A program made the translations under genes and the position numbers. A DNA stretch of 64,000 bases. It comes from Rhizobacter koreensis (GTDB lineage Bacteria; Pseudomonadota; Gammaproteobacteria; Burkholderiales; Burkholderiaceae_C). Positions 42,694 to 51,449 of this stretch are shown here, piece by piece. Each line of letters starts with the position of its first letter. Position 1 is the first letter of the stretch. Where the stretch lies: contig NZ_JABWMJ010000012.1 in assembly GCF_013366375.1 (NCBI RefSeq), positions 117,465 through 181,464 of the forward strand, written 5' to 3'. The notes beneath the pieces are model-generated. The model saw nothing but the letters and a program-made list of their open reading frames with translations, was not told the origin of the DNA and made no database searches.

Positions 42694-43728
42694 GTGAAGC
42701 TTCTCATCACCGGCGCTGGCGGATTCATCGGGGCACGACTCGCCCGCGCGCTGCTCGCGCGCGAGCGGCTTGCAGGGCAGCGCATCGACCAGACGGTGCT
42801 GACCGACCAGGTGCCCCTTCCCCCGGACCTCGCGCGCGACCCGCGCGTCGACGCGCGCATCGGCCCGCTGCTGGAGCTCTGCCCCGGGTTCGCCGCCGAC
42901 CGCTTCGACGGCGTGTTCCACCTCGCATCGGCGGTATCGGGCGAGTGCGAGGCCGACTTCGAGTTGGGGCTCCGCTCGAACCTCGACACGACGCGGGCTT
43001 TGCTCGACGCGCTGCGCGGCGGCGTGACCGCCGGCGCGCCGGTGCCGCGGCTCGTGTTCTCGAGCTCGGTGGCCGTGTTCGGCCCGGATCCCTCGTCGCC
43101 GCTGCCGGCGCGCGTCGACGACACCACGCTGCCGGCGCCGCAGACCTCGTACGGCACGCACAAGCTGATGTGCGAGTACCTGATTGCCGATTACACGCGC
43201 AAGGGCTTCATCGACGGCCGCTCGGCGCGCCTCATGACCGTCACCGTGCGACCGGGCCGGCCGAATGGCGCGGCGTCGTCGTTCTTCTCGGGGATCATTC
43301 GCGAGCCGCTCGCGGGCGTGGAGTCGATCTGCCCGGTGGGCCCCGATGTGTCGCACCCGCTCACCTCGCCGGCTCGCACGGTCGACGGGCTGATCGCCGT
43401 CTACGAAGCCAGCCGCGAAGCACTGGGCGGGCGGCTCGCGCTCAATCTGCCGGCGGTCAACGCGCGCGTCTCCGACATGCTCGATGCACTCGAAGCGGTC
43501 GCCGGGCGCGAAGTCCGCAACCGCGTTCGCTTCGTGCCGGATCCGGTGATCGCCGGCATCGTCGCCAACTGGCCGGCGGGCGCGACGGCCACCCGCGCCG
43601 CGCGGCTCGGTCTGCACCCGGATGACGACTTCGCCGCGATCATCCGGCAATACATCGACGATCAGCGCGCCTCACCGGACGGCAGCGCGGCACTCGCAGG
43701 CCTGCCGGCGAACGGAGGGTCGGCGTGA
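42694..43728 (+). CDS. denD: D-erythronate dehydrogenase-like extended SDR
   Basis: This 344-aa NAD-dependent extended short-chain dehydrogenase closely follows the DenD pattern: GAGGFIGARLARALL (dinucleotide binding), VFHLASAVSGECEADF, SSSVAVFG, YGTHK (catalytic Tyr about 153, Lys 157), VRPGRPNGAASSFFSGIIRE. DenD oxidises D-erythronate to its 2-keto acid in C4 sugar-acid catabolism. The partner genes usual for that pathway (kinase, isomerases) are not visible, so the physiological substrate may be another aldonate. GTG at 42694 has GGAGG five bases upstream. Its stop overlaps the next gene (GTGA). Confidence 0.8.
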   Translation: MKLLITGAGGFIGARLARALLARERLAGQRIDQTVLTDQVPLPPDLARDPRVDARIGPLLELCPGFAADRFDGVFHLASAVSGECEADFELGLRSNLDTTRALLDALRGGVTAGAPVPRLVFSSSVAVFGPDPSSPLPARVDDTTLPAPQTSYGTHKLMCEYLIADYTRKGFIDGRSARLMTVTVRPGRPNGAASSFFSGIIREPLAGVESICPVGPDVSHPLTSPARTVDGLIAVYEASREALGGRLALNLPAVNARVSDMLDALEAVAGREVRNRVRFVPDPVIAGIVANWPAGATATRAARLGLHPDDDFAAIIRQYIDDQRASPDGSAALAGLPANGGSA

Positions 43729-44477
43729 ACCGGATCGATCTCGAGGGCCGCGTCGCCATCGTCACCGGCGGCGCCCAGGGCATCGGCTACGCCATCGCCG
43801 AGCGCATGCTCGCCTCGGGCGCCACCGTCGTGCTGTGGGACGCCGACGCCGCGCGCCTCGAATCGGCGCGCGCGACGCTGGCGGAGCGCGGCAGCGTCGA
43901 CACGTGCGCGGTCGACGTCACCGACGCCGAGGCGCTCGTCTCCGCGAGCGCGGCTGCAATGGGCTCGCGCGGCCGCATCGACGTCCTCGTCAACAACGCC
44001 GGCATCACCGGCGGCAACGCGCCGACCTGGGAGCTCGCCCCCGACGTATGGCGCCGCGTGATCGACGTCAACCTCGTGGGCCCGTATCTCGCGTGCCGCG
44101 CGGTCGTGCCGCACATGATCGACGCGGGTTACGGCCGCATCGTCAACATCGCATCGGTCGCCGGCAAGGAAGGCAACCCGAACGCCTCGCACTACAGCGC
44201 GTCGAAGGCGGGCCTGATCGCGCTGACCAAGTCACTCGCCAAGGAACTCGCCACCCGCGGCGTGCTGGTCAACGCGGTCACGCCCGCAGCAGCGAAGACG
44301 GCGATCTTCGAGACCATGACCCAGGCCCACATCGATTTCATGCTGTCGAAGATCCCGATGGGTCGCCTCCTCGAGGTCGACGAGGCCGCCGCGATGGTGG
44401 CCTGGCTGGCGTCGCAGGAGTGCTCGTTCAGCACCGGAGCCGTGTTCGATCTGTCGGGCGGGCGCGCGACGTATTGA
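43725..44477 (+). CDS. Short-chain dehydrogenase (classical SDR)
   Basis: This 250-aa protein has VTGGAQGIG at the N-terminus, NNAG, NIASVAGKEG with the catalytic Ser, and YSASK (about 157-161). It resembles 3-oxoacyl reductase or sugar-acid dehydrogenases. GTG at 43725 overlaps the stop of the denD-like gene, implying coupled synthesis, so it probably acts on an aldonic acid or its keto derivative. It ends in a normal SDR C-terminus (FDLSGGRATY). The substrate cannot be read from sequence. Confidence 0.85.
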   Translation: MNRIDLEGRVAIVTGGAQGIGYAIAERMLASGATVVLWDADAARLESARATLAERGSVDTCAVDVTDAEALVSASAAAMGSRGRIDVLVNNAGITGGNAPTWELAPDVWRRVIDVNLVGPYLACRAVVPHMIDAGYGRIVNIASVAGKEGNPNASHYSASKAGLIALTKSLAKELATRGVLVNAVTPAAAKTAIFETMTQAHIDFMLSKIPMGRLLEVDEAAAMVAWLASQECSFSTGAVFDLSGGRATY

Positions 44478-44600
44478 CGGGTCTGCCTCGGCGTCCGGTG
44501 AGCGATCGCGGCTCGGCGGCCTGAGCATTTCGTCTGCGAGGGCGGATCCGGCCGAGCGATACAAGGGGCTCGGAGCGTCGATGTGGCTAGAGGCTTGGAC

Positions 44601-45542
44601 TCACGCCGCGCTCGGCAGCGCCCGGCCGGCGAAGTAGGCCTCCAGGTTGTCGATGACGCGTTGAGCCATCGCCTCACGCGTTTCCTCGGTCTGGCTCCCG
44701 ATGTGGGGAGCCAGCACCACGTTGTCGAGCTGCCTGAGGGCTTCCGGTACCTGAGGTTCCGTTTCGAAGACGTCGAGCCCGGCACCTGCGATGCGTTTTT
44801 GCTGCAGGTGGTCGATGAGCGCAGCCTCGTCGACGACCGATCCACGCGACACATTGATCAAGTAGCCGCGAGGGCCCAGCGCTTCCAGCACCTCGCGGGT
44901 TACCAGGTGCCGCGCCTGCGGGCCGCCGGCTGCAATGATGACGAGGAAGTCGGCCCACCGCGCCAGGCCCCGGGCCGTCGGCTCATGCACGAAGGGGCTG
45001 CCGGCGACCGGGTTGCGGTTGTGATAGCGCACCTCCATGTCGAAGCCAGAGGCGCGCCGCGCGACGACCGAGCCGATGCGGCCCAGACCCACGATGCCGA
45101 GCTTCTTGCCGGCCACTTGGGTCGCCATCGGAAACGGCTTGCTCGGCCAATCGCCGCGCCGTACGAATGCGTCGGCTTCCACGATGCGGCGAGAAAGCGC
45201 CAGCAACAGAGCGAAGGCGAGGTCGGCCACGGCATCGTTGAGCACATCGGGCGTGTAGCCGACCACGATGCCGCGCTCGGCCAATGCAGGGAGGTCGAAC
45301 TTGTCAAGCCCGACCCCGAAACTCGAGACCACCTTCAGGTCCGGGAGCGACGAGGCGAGCTGGGCATCGCAGCCGTAGCCCGCGGTGGTCGCAATCGCCT
45401 CCCAGCCTTTCCCGTTGGCAGCCAGGAAGGCGTCCCGCTCCGCGCCGGGCCGGGGTAGCTGCTGAGTCTCGTATCGTTCCTGGAGACGGGCCTGGAGGGT
45501 CGGCGACAAGGCGCCTTCTTGGATGAGGAGACGATGGCGCAT
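44601..45542 (-). CDS. D-2-hydroxyacid dehydrogenase (glyoxylate/hydroxypyruvate reductase type)
   Basis: This 313-aa NAD(P)H enzyme reduces a small 2-keto acid. It has the Rossmann motif GLGRIGSVVARRA, the catalytic triad in NVSRGSVVDE (Arg), DVFETEPQVP (Glu) and LAPHIGSQTEE (His), and the substrate loop SSFGVGLDKFDL. ATG at 45542 gives MRHRLLIQEGALSP; the ribosome-binding site is weak and the frame stays open 66 bases further. It is convergent with the SDR operon. Glycolate or glyoxylate arising from pentonate breakdown would be a fitting substrate, but that is inference. Confidence 0.88.
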   Translation of the reverse strand: MRHRLLIQEGALSPTLQARLQERYETQQLPRPGAERDAFLAANGKGWEAIATTAGYGCDAQLASSLPDLKVVSSFGVGLDKFDLPALAERGIVVGYTPDVLNDAVADLAFALLLALSRRIVEADAFVRRGDWPSKPFPMATQVAGKKLGIVGLGRIGSVVARRASGFDMEVRYHNRNPVAGSPFVHEPTARGLARWADFLVIIAAGGPQARHLVTREVLEALGPRGYLINVSRGSVVDEAALIDHLQQKRIAGAGLDVFETEPQVPEALRQLDNVVLAPHIGSQTEETREAMAQRVIDNLEAYFAGRALPSAA

Positions 45543-46287
45543 GGTGTTCGAAAGGGGTTGAACGTCGGTCGAGAGATCGGCTGATCGACGACCAGGATCT
45601 GCGGGCAATCCGATGCAGCGCTCTGCGCGAGTCCACTGCCGGGCGATGTCGGGGCGGCTCGCCCAGGCCGCATCAGCTCCGCAGATGCTGCGATACGGTT
45701 CGCTCGCGCAACGAACCGATCGCCGTATCCACGGAGCAGGCGCCGTATTGCGCTTGGCTGACGAACCCTACTTGCGGACGTCCCGGTTACCGCTCACCGC
45801 CAGGCTCGTGCATTCGTGGCTGAAGGCGTCCACTGCCGGACGAAGCCGCCCTCGGCAACGAAGCGTTGAAGGTGGCTTCGTGGTACAGACCCCGAGCCGA
45901 GCGCCGAGGCACGCGGCGGACAAGATGTCGCCAAGCCACGTGGATCGTCGACTCGTGGGAGCCGGCCCTGATGAGACGAGTCGGAAACGCTGGCGCCGTC
46001 CGACGCGGCGCGCACACACCTCGAGGGCCGTGTGAGCACGCCGTTGGTGGCGCGGGCCCGTCGACGGCGACGGTTCGGCGCGGGTGGCAGCGCCGGTTCG
46101 CACCAGGCCGCCGGCATCTGGGCAACGGTCGGAGAGTTTCGCTTTCGACCGCCGCGGCGAACGCGCACAGTGATCGGTCGCATGGCCAACGCAGTGGCCA
46201 TGCCTGTCCCGGTACTGTTCGAATCCGCGTACCGGCTGGATCTCGCAACCAGCATCGGAACGCCCGTCAGGGACCCGTGGCAGCGAC
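45543..46287. other. 745-bp region without a supported gene
   Basis: Several open frames cross this region on both strands, but none has a ribosome-binding site or recognisable domain, and their composition is Arg/Ser/Pro-rich like shadow frames. An inverted repeat is present: GATACGGTTCG (45692-45702) against CGAACC (45712-45717) and CCGTATC (45723-45729). This may be decayed DNA between the sugar-acid locus and the PEP-CTERM genes. Confidence 0.4.
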
Positions 46288-46875
46288 CTAAGAGTTGCTT
46301 TGCTGCGACCGGCGAACCCCGGCTAGGCCGGCAAGACAAACGAGTCCGAAAGCGACCATCGCGTAGGTCGCCGGCTCGGGAATGAAGTTGACGCGCAGAT
46401 TTCCAGACTGAACCGTGACGCCCACCGGATCGATGAAGTACGACAGGTAGGTAGTGACGAGGATCCTCCCGTCGATCAGCGTGAACGGCCCACCGGCCCC
46501 ATACGGCCCGCCCTGACCCGTTGTGCCGCCAAAGGATCCTGAAATGGGGCCGAGGCTGCCGCCAGCCTCCGTTGTGCTGGGCCGCCAGTCGAGCCACTGC
46601 GTATTGCCGGTGTTATTCACCGAGATAACGAACTCGCTGAACCAGCTATCGCCACTGGTTGTGAGTCTCAAATTCGAATACTCGAACCCGGTGATGGTGG
46701 CGCTCTGTCCCAGATCGATCACCAACCTGGTGTTCTCGCTGTCATCCGACGCGTCGAAAGCGCCGAGTGCTTTCCAGCCGGCCAGGTTGACATCAACAAA
46801 ACCGGCGTTCGCATCGAGCGACCCGCCAAGGGTCAGCGCTACGAACGCCACCAAGCTAGGAAGATTCATCTTCAT
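46288..46875 (-). CDS. PEP-CTERM sorting domain protein (195 aa)
   Basis: The protein has a signal peptide (MKMNLPSLVAFVALTLGG, cleaved near ANA) and a beta-rich secreted domain containing RLVIDLGQSATITGFEYSN, a pattern like discoidin/F5-8-type sugar-binding folds. The C-terminus is the sorting motif FIPEPATYAMVAFGLVCLAG followed by a basic RRS tail. It should be an exosortase substrate anchored or released at the surface. The domain differs from the other two PEP-CTERM proteins in the window. Confidence 0.88.
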   Translation of the reverse strand: MKMNLPSLVAFVALTLGGSLDANAGFVDVNLAGWKALGAFDASDDSENTRLVIDLGQSATITGFEYSNLRLTTSGDSWFSEFVISVNNTGNTQWLDWRPSTTEAGGSLGPISGSFGGTTGQGGPYGAGGPFTLIDGRILVTTYLSYFIDPVGVTVQSGNLRVNFIPEPATYAMVAFGLVCLAGLAGVRRSQQSNS

Positions 46876-47075
46876 GTAAATGCTCCGTGATCATGCTGTG
46901 CTTGTCGCCGGGCACCGAAGGCCCGGCTCGGTTCCCGAGAACTGCGGCGCAGTTCAGGGCGCCGGAAACGCCCGCTGCGCGCCGCGGTCACCATCCGGCT
47001 AAGACGTGATCTGCCTTCGACGTGCAGCTCACCAACATCACTCCCCAGCGGCCGGTACCTCCGACGGGTGCCACT

Positions 47076-47771
47076 TCAAACGCCCGCCGCCCTATTCCGC
47101 GCGATGAGCATCGCCGCCATCGCTGCGATCACCAGCAGGATGCTCGACGGCAGTGGAATCGTGCCGCTGAAGGTCACCTGCGCGAAGTTCTGCGCCGCCT
47201 GGCCCGCACCGGTGGAGGCTGCCTCGCTGAACAACAAGAGGTCGATCGTGTTCATGCCGCCGGCCGAGAACAACTCGAGCGTGATGTCGTTCGCGCCGAC
47301 AGCGAAGAGGTCGTTGAACAGGGTCGTCGTCGAACTGCCGAGCGTATTCGTGACCGTGACGAACAAGGTCCCCGCCGCAGTTCCACCACCTATCGCAGAC
47401 GTGATGCTGTCGAAATCGAAATAGAGAATGAGCGGGCCGCCTCCCAGGAAGGATCCGACGAGGTGCGCCTGGGCGACGGCGCTTGCGCCGGCTGCGCCTG
47501 CGAAGCTGTCAGCCTCCGCGGACGTCACCAGCAGCCCATCTGCAGCGAGCCCGACGGAACTGGCAAAGTCGTTCGGCCCCACGACGGTGGCCGTACTCAC
47601 GAGCGGGAGCGGAGATGGGCTTGCGGCGGAATTGACGTCTGCCATCCCGCCGTTCGTCAATGCGACAGCGGTGGTGTCGTACTGAGCGTTCGTGAAGACG
47701 ATCGGGGCCGCGGCCGCTCCGTCCAGAACAAGAGCCAAGAAGACCCCTGCCACCATCAACATCTTCTTCAT
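47076..47771 (-). CDS. PEP-CTERM-like protein with PLPSS variant (231 aa)
   Basis: The signal peptide MKKMLMVAGVFLALVLDG ends near AAA. The mature part (APIVFTNAQYDTTAVALTNG, then DFASSVGLAADGLLVTS) aligns with the PEP-CTERM protein at 29469-30167, so the two are paralogues. The C-terminal sorting signal is the variant IPLPSSILLVIAAMAAML followed by RNR. ATG at 47771 has GGAGG five bases upstream and is preferred over the longer frame. A good sigma-54-type promoter lies just upstream, as reported for many exosortase substrates. Confidence 0.87.
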   Translation of the reverse strand: MKKMLMVAGVFLALVLDGAAAAPIVFTNAQYDTTAVALTNGGMADVNSAASPSPLPLVSTATVVGPNDFASSVGLAADGLLVTSAEADSFAGAAGASAVAQAHLVGSFLGGGPLILYFDFDSITSAIGGGTAAGTLFVTVTNTLGSSTTTLFNDLFAVGANDITLELFSAGGMNTIDLLLFSEAASTGAGQAAQNFAQVTFSGTIPLPSSILLVIAAMAAMLIARNRAAGV

Positions 47772-47804
47772 GATCGCCTCCAATGCTGCAATGAAATACG
47801 TAAC

Positions 47805-47819
47805 GCAATGTCCATGCCA
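47805..47819 (-). promoter_or_regulatory. Sigma-54-like -24/-12 promoter of the PEP-CTERM gene
   Basis: On the minus strand the sequence reads TGGCAT-N5-TTGC (47819 down to 47805), one mismatch from the TGGCAC-N5-TTGC consensus. It is placed about 34 bases before the ATG at 47771. PEP-CTERM genes are known to use RpoN with the PrsK/PrsR system in several bacteria; neither gene is in this window. Confidence 0.6.
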
Positions 47820-48638
47820 ATCCACGCCATCATCGGACTACGCCCGGCAAGACACCGACAAGCTCTAGTTCCAGTCTGATAGCTCGGTCGAACCTGTAAG
47901 ACTCACCGACATCACGTTTGCCCTAGTGAGAGCTGATCGATTGACGCGAAGGCCCAGCGCGCATGCGGCTGACGAGGCATCTACAGCAAGGCCACGATGA
48001 GCCGACGCAGGTTCGAGACGGCGAAGTACGCCCTGGAGAGGCAGCCACGACGAGAGAAACCTTTCCCGTCGATGAATCACACGTTCGGTGGTCATGATCG
48101 TTGCGGCATTGCGCGAGACTGAGAATGCTGACTAGGCGCGCAATCCTGAAACGCACTAACTGATGACGGGTGAGAGCGGCATTTGGACATGACCCGTAGA
48201 TCGGCAGCGGCTGCCGAGTCGGACCCGGTACATTGCGAAAGCGCCCATAACCGCCATCGGGGTGCACGATCCGTGCTGTAAATTGTCGGACCATTTCCGT
48301 CGCGCAGTTGCCCGAGCCTCGCACGGGCCTCCCGAACCTTCATCTGTCTCGACGATCGCGCAACGCAGCCCTGACCGGCTGTCGAGTGGCCGCACAGACT
48401 CTTCGAGCGACGACTCAGGATCAACCAGGTGCCGCAAGTGCATTGGGTGCCCTGAATCGACAAGTCTTACCGAGTACCGCCTCGAGTCGTCGGCACAACG
48501 GGCAGTTGCCAAGGCTCGGTGACCCCGCACTTGGCACGCGGCAATCCAGGCATCCTCAATGGCAGCGGGACCGCGACGGCCCCGCTGCACTGTCCGCGGC
48601 GAAGATCGGCGCCCGGTGGGGCCGGACGCGGACCCGTG
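47820..48638. other. ~820-bp region without a supported gene
   Basis: This stretch is visibly less GC-rich than the flanks and lacks a frame with both a start signal and recognisable content. The small frames on either strand are Ser/Arg-rich and overlap each other. It may be a relic of transferred DNA; I see no transposase, integrase or RNA gene. Confidence 0.4.
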
Positions 48639-50177
48639 TTACCGAATCACTTGCACCTGAGCGCTCGCTACCATCGGCGCCTGCGCTCCGTTGTAGCTGA
48701 ACTGCCCCGTGACGGTGATCTTGACTTGATTGCCGGCAGGAACACTTCCGAGAGCCGCCTTGTTGAAGGTCGCGACGATCGTCCGGCCGTCGGCTGAGTA
48801 CGCCGCGGACACTGCAGGCGTACCTTCCGCGCGGACATCACTCACTCCCCATTGCCGCAGATCGTAGCCAGCAGGGACGCTGATGACCGTGGTGACCAAG
48901 CCGGCGGCAGTACGAAGATTCAGCGTGCTAGGCACCACTTGCAGGGTGAGCGGCGGAAGATCGATGACTCCGACCGCCAGCGTCTTGGGCGGCTCGACGT
49001 TGCCTGCCTTGTCAACCGAGCGGTAGCTGAGCGTGTGCACGCCGTTGCCGCGAATCTGGAAGGGGCCCGCATACCGGGTCGATTGCGGGGCACCGTCGAG
49101 CCAGTACTCGGAATATTCCAAGTCATCCGAGGGGCTGTCCGCGTGGGGGTACCCGCTGAGCGTGACTGTCGGCTGGAGGTATGAGCCATTCGATGTAATC
49201 GACGAGAGCGCCGCCCTCGTCGACGGCGGCAGGACTTGTACCGGGGGCACTGCGGGTGGGTTTGTCTGCTGCCAGAGATGCGCACCTCTGGGATAGCCAT
49301 TGATGGCCACTCGCGTCCCCAGCCCGGTATTGGGATGGTTCCCCGCCCGGTGCCAGCGGCCCTTCGCGGCATAGACGACATCGCCCGGGCCTGCGGTGAA
49401 GTAGGGCATGCCTTCGATCAGGTAGCCCATCGTGCCTTCGATGATGAACCAGAACTCACCACCATAGACGTGGAAGTGGCCGAGGTCCGTCGCGGGGGGA
49501 AGGGATGTCGACTGCCCGCGGATGGCGTTGACGAACAGGCGATCGTTGTTGACGAATTCCTGAGCCGAGGGCGAATCCAGATAGTGGCGGAAGACCGGCT
49601 TAGTCGGCTGGCCGGGTCGCGTCCAGACATCCGGGGCATCGATGCGGCTCAGGTACCACGCGTCACCCGCGGGTGGCGGGGGCAGCGTGGCCGAATTTTG
49701 AAGGTAGAGGTCGGTATGGTCCGTAACGTAGATCTCGAAGTGGAGCGACGGCGCCGTGCCCACGTTTTTCAGCTTGTACTCGTTGCGGTGCGGAACCTGG
49801 ATCATGGTCCCCTTCTTGGCCATGAACGTCGGCTGACCCTGGATGGTGACTTCGATGTCGCCCGCCCAGACAATGAAAGCGGTGCGGTGATCCGCCGACA
49901 GACTCGGCCTGGTTTCAGTACCGACCGCCATGCCCACATAGTCAGCGGACACGTTGGGCTCGTCGACGATCTTCTGGCGCCAGCTGACCGCGGGGTCTCT
50001 GTTGGCGATGACGTCGCTCAGCCTCGTCAACGGCTGGTTCACGCCCGTGTAGGGCGTCAGCTGCGCGGGCTTCGGCGCCCAGCCGAACGTCTGCTGCGCA
50101 TGAGCTTGCGTCATTCCCACCGTGCTGATCGCTATCGCACCCAGGACAGCCAAACCACGTTTCCACAGATTTTTCAC
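48639..50177 (-). CDS. Secreted bicupin protein with C-terminal beta modules (512 aa)
   Basis: The start is GTG at 50177 with GGAGGGG just upstream. A signal peptide (KRGLAVLGAIAISTVGMTQAHA) leads into two cupin domains. The first (FIVWAGDIEVTIQGQP) lacks the HxH metal ligands. The second has them complete: GHFHVYGGEFWF and later WHRAGNH, a 3-His/1-Glu site. An Ig-like segment (YRSVDKAGNVEPP) and the LQVVPSTLNLRTAAG...VQVIR module follow. It is probably a periplasmic or extracellular metal-dependent oxygenase, isomerase or binding protein; substrate unknown. It is divergent from a LysR regulator across a conserved regulatory element, so it is likely LysR-controlled. Confidence 0.8.
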   Translation of the reverse strand: MKNLWKRGLAVLGAIAISTVGMTQAHAQQTFGWAPKPAQLTPYTGVNQPLTRLSDVIANRDPAVSWRQKIVDEPNVSADYVGMAVGTETRPSLSADHRTAFIVWAGDIEVTIQGQPTFMAKKGTMIQVPHRNEYKLKNVGTAPSLHFEIYVTDHTDLYLQNSATLPPPPAGDAWYLSRIDAPDVWTRPGQPTKPVFRHYLDSPSAQEFVNNDRLFVNAIRGQSTSLPPATDLGHFHVYGGEFWFIIEGTMGYLIEGMPYFTAGPGDVVYAAKGRWHRAGNHPNTGLGTRVAINGYPRGAHLWQQTNPPAVPPVQVLPPSTRAALSSITSNGSYLQPTVTLSGYPHADSPSDDLEYSEYWLDGAPQSTRYAGPFQIRGNGVHTLSYRSVDKAGNVEPPKTLAVGVIDLPPLTLQVVPSTLNLRTAAGLVTTVISVPAGYDLRQWGVSDVRAEGTPAVSAAYSADGRTIVATFNKAALGSVPAGNQVKITVTGQFSYNGAQAPMVASAQVQVIR

Positions 50178-50260
50178 GTTCCCCTCCGAACTTGTAAATC
50201 AACGCGCGCCCAGCCCTAGCCCATCATTCGGGCTTGTATGGCTGCGGGGCGGCCGGTCTG

Positions 50261-50404
50261 GCTTCCTCATTGCGACCGCCGTAGAAAATCGGGCAGCAGC
50301 AAGTGCCCGCAGTGTTGCAGTGGGCTCCCGCGCGGCGACTCAGTGTTTGCCCGCGCCGCGACTGAGAAGATGTGATGTCGCTATAAAATTTGCTCAACCC
50401 AGGC
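50261..50404. promoter_or_regulatory. Regulatory element copy A (~144 bp) between bicupin and lysR
   Basis: This is the first of three near-identical elements (others at 58176 and 60397). All open with GCTTCC..GACCGCCGTAGA and share a 46-bp core (50341-50386) with only one or two differences. The core carries TTGC-N7-GCGA (50347-50361), one base off a LysR-type TTGC-N7-GCAA box, preceded about 33 bases earlier by a related AGTGTTGC. A TATAAA (50383-50388) is placed to drive the LysR gene at 50405. Confidence 0.75.
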
Positions 50405-51331
50405 ATGATTCCACCGCTCCAATCGATCATTTCCCGGCTGCACGTGAAACAGCTGCGGCTTCTCGTTGCGCTCGGCGAGCACGGCTCGCTGCTGAAGGCT
50501 TCGCAGCAGGTCGCGCTGACGCAACCGGGCGCGAGCAAGGCGTTGCAGGAGATCGAGACGACCTTCGGTACACCGCTGTTCGTTCGCACCAACCGGGGCC
50601 TCGAGCCCAATGCGGTGGGGCATTGCGTGATCCGCTATGCGCACCTGATCCAGACCGATCTCGCACACCTGCGCGAAGAGATCGTCGGCGTTCTGCGCGG
50701 CCAGGGCGGTCGTGTGGCAGCCGGCGTCATCATGGGCGCGGTGCCGCTGCTCACCAATGCCGTTTCCGTGCTCGTTGGCCGGCAGCCCGACCTGTCCGTC
50801 GAGATCGTCGAGGACACCAGCGCCGCCCTGCTGGCACAGATCGATGCCGGCCGGCTCGACCTGGCGATCTGCCGCACGTCCATCACTCAGGCACCGCAGG
50901 TCTACGACAGCGTCAGGCTGCAGGAGGAAACGCTCGCGGTGATCGCCAACGTCGGCCATCCGCTGCGGCGGGCGAAGAAAGTCACCCTGCACGAGCTGGC
51001 GCCATACCGATGGGTGATGTACCGCGCGAACATGCCGATGCGGGTCTTGCTCGAAGGCGAATTTCGCAACTGCGGAATTCGGTTTCCGCAGCACCTGCTC
51101 GAGACGACCTCCGCGTTCGCGACGCTGGCGCTGCTGCAGGCCAACCCGTCGTTCGTGGCTCTGGTGTCGATCGAAGTCGCGCAGTTCTTCGCGCACCACG
51201 AGATGTCGTGCATCCTGCCGCTGGCCCTGACATCGCAAAGCGAACCCTATGAGCTCGTCACCCGCAAGGGGGCGCCGGCTCAGCCCGCCGCGAAACTGCT
51301 GATCGACGAATTGCTCAGTCGCCGGTCCTGA
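50405..51331 (+). CDS. LysR-family transcriptional regulator
   Basis: This 308-aa regulator has an N-terminal helix-turn-helix (residues about 15-75: LHVKQLRLLVALGEHGSLLK, then QQVALTQPGASKALQEIE) and a two-lobed effector domain (residues 90-305). It resembles the galactose-binding-protein-regulator/PcaQ branch. ATG at 50405 is chosen; an in-frame TTG lies five codons upstream. It is divergent from the bicupin gene and followed by an iron alcohol dehydrogenase and an ALDH, which it probably controls together with the bicupin. Remnants of a second copy of this gene lie at 58318-58395. Confidence 0.92.
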   Translation: MIPPLQSIISRLHVKQLRLLVALGEHGSLLKASQQVALTQPGASKALQEIETTFGTPLFVRTNRGLEPNAVGHCVIRYAHLIQTDLAHLREEIVGVLRGQGGRVAAGVIMGAVPLLTNAVSVLVGRQPDLSVEIVEDTSAALLAQIDAGRLDLAICRTSITQAPQVYDSVRLQEETLAVIANVGHPLRRAKKVTLHELAPYRWVMYRANMPMRVLLEGEFRNCGIRFPQHLLETTSAFATLALLQANPSFVALVSIEVAQFFAHHEMSCILPLALTSQSEPYELVTRKGAPAQPAAKLLIDELLSRRS

Positions 51332-51449
51332 AGCATTCGGCATCGGCCGTTCGACGCACTCGCCCAGGCGATGGTCGACGCGACTGCAATTGATGGTGGT
51401 TTCGGCAGACTCGTGCTATAAGGAACGCTCATTGCTAATACTTACTGCC

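Noticed and set aside
45543..46287. Protein-coding frames on both strands between the hydroxyacid dehydrogenase and PEP-CTERM genes
   Set aside because: No ribosome-binding sites, no domain content and mutually overlapping frames.
47820..48638. Small genes before bicupin gene 1
   Set aside because: Frames are short, Ser/Arg-rich and overlap each other; nothing recognisable and no start signal.
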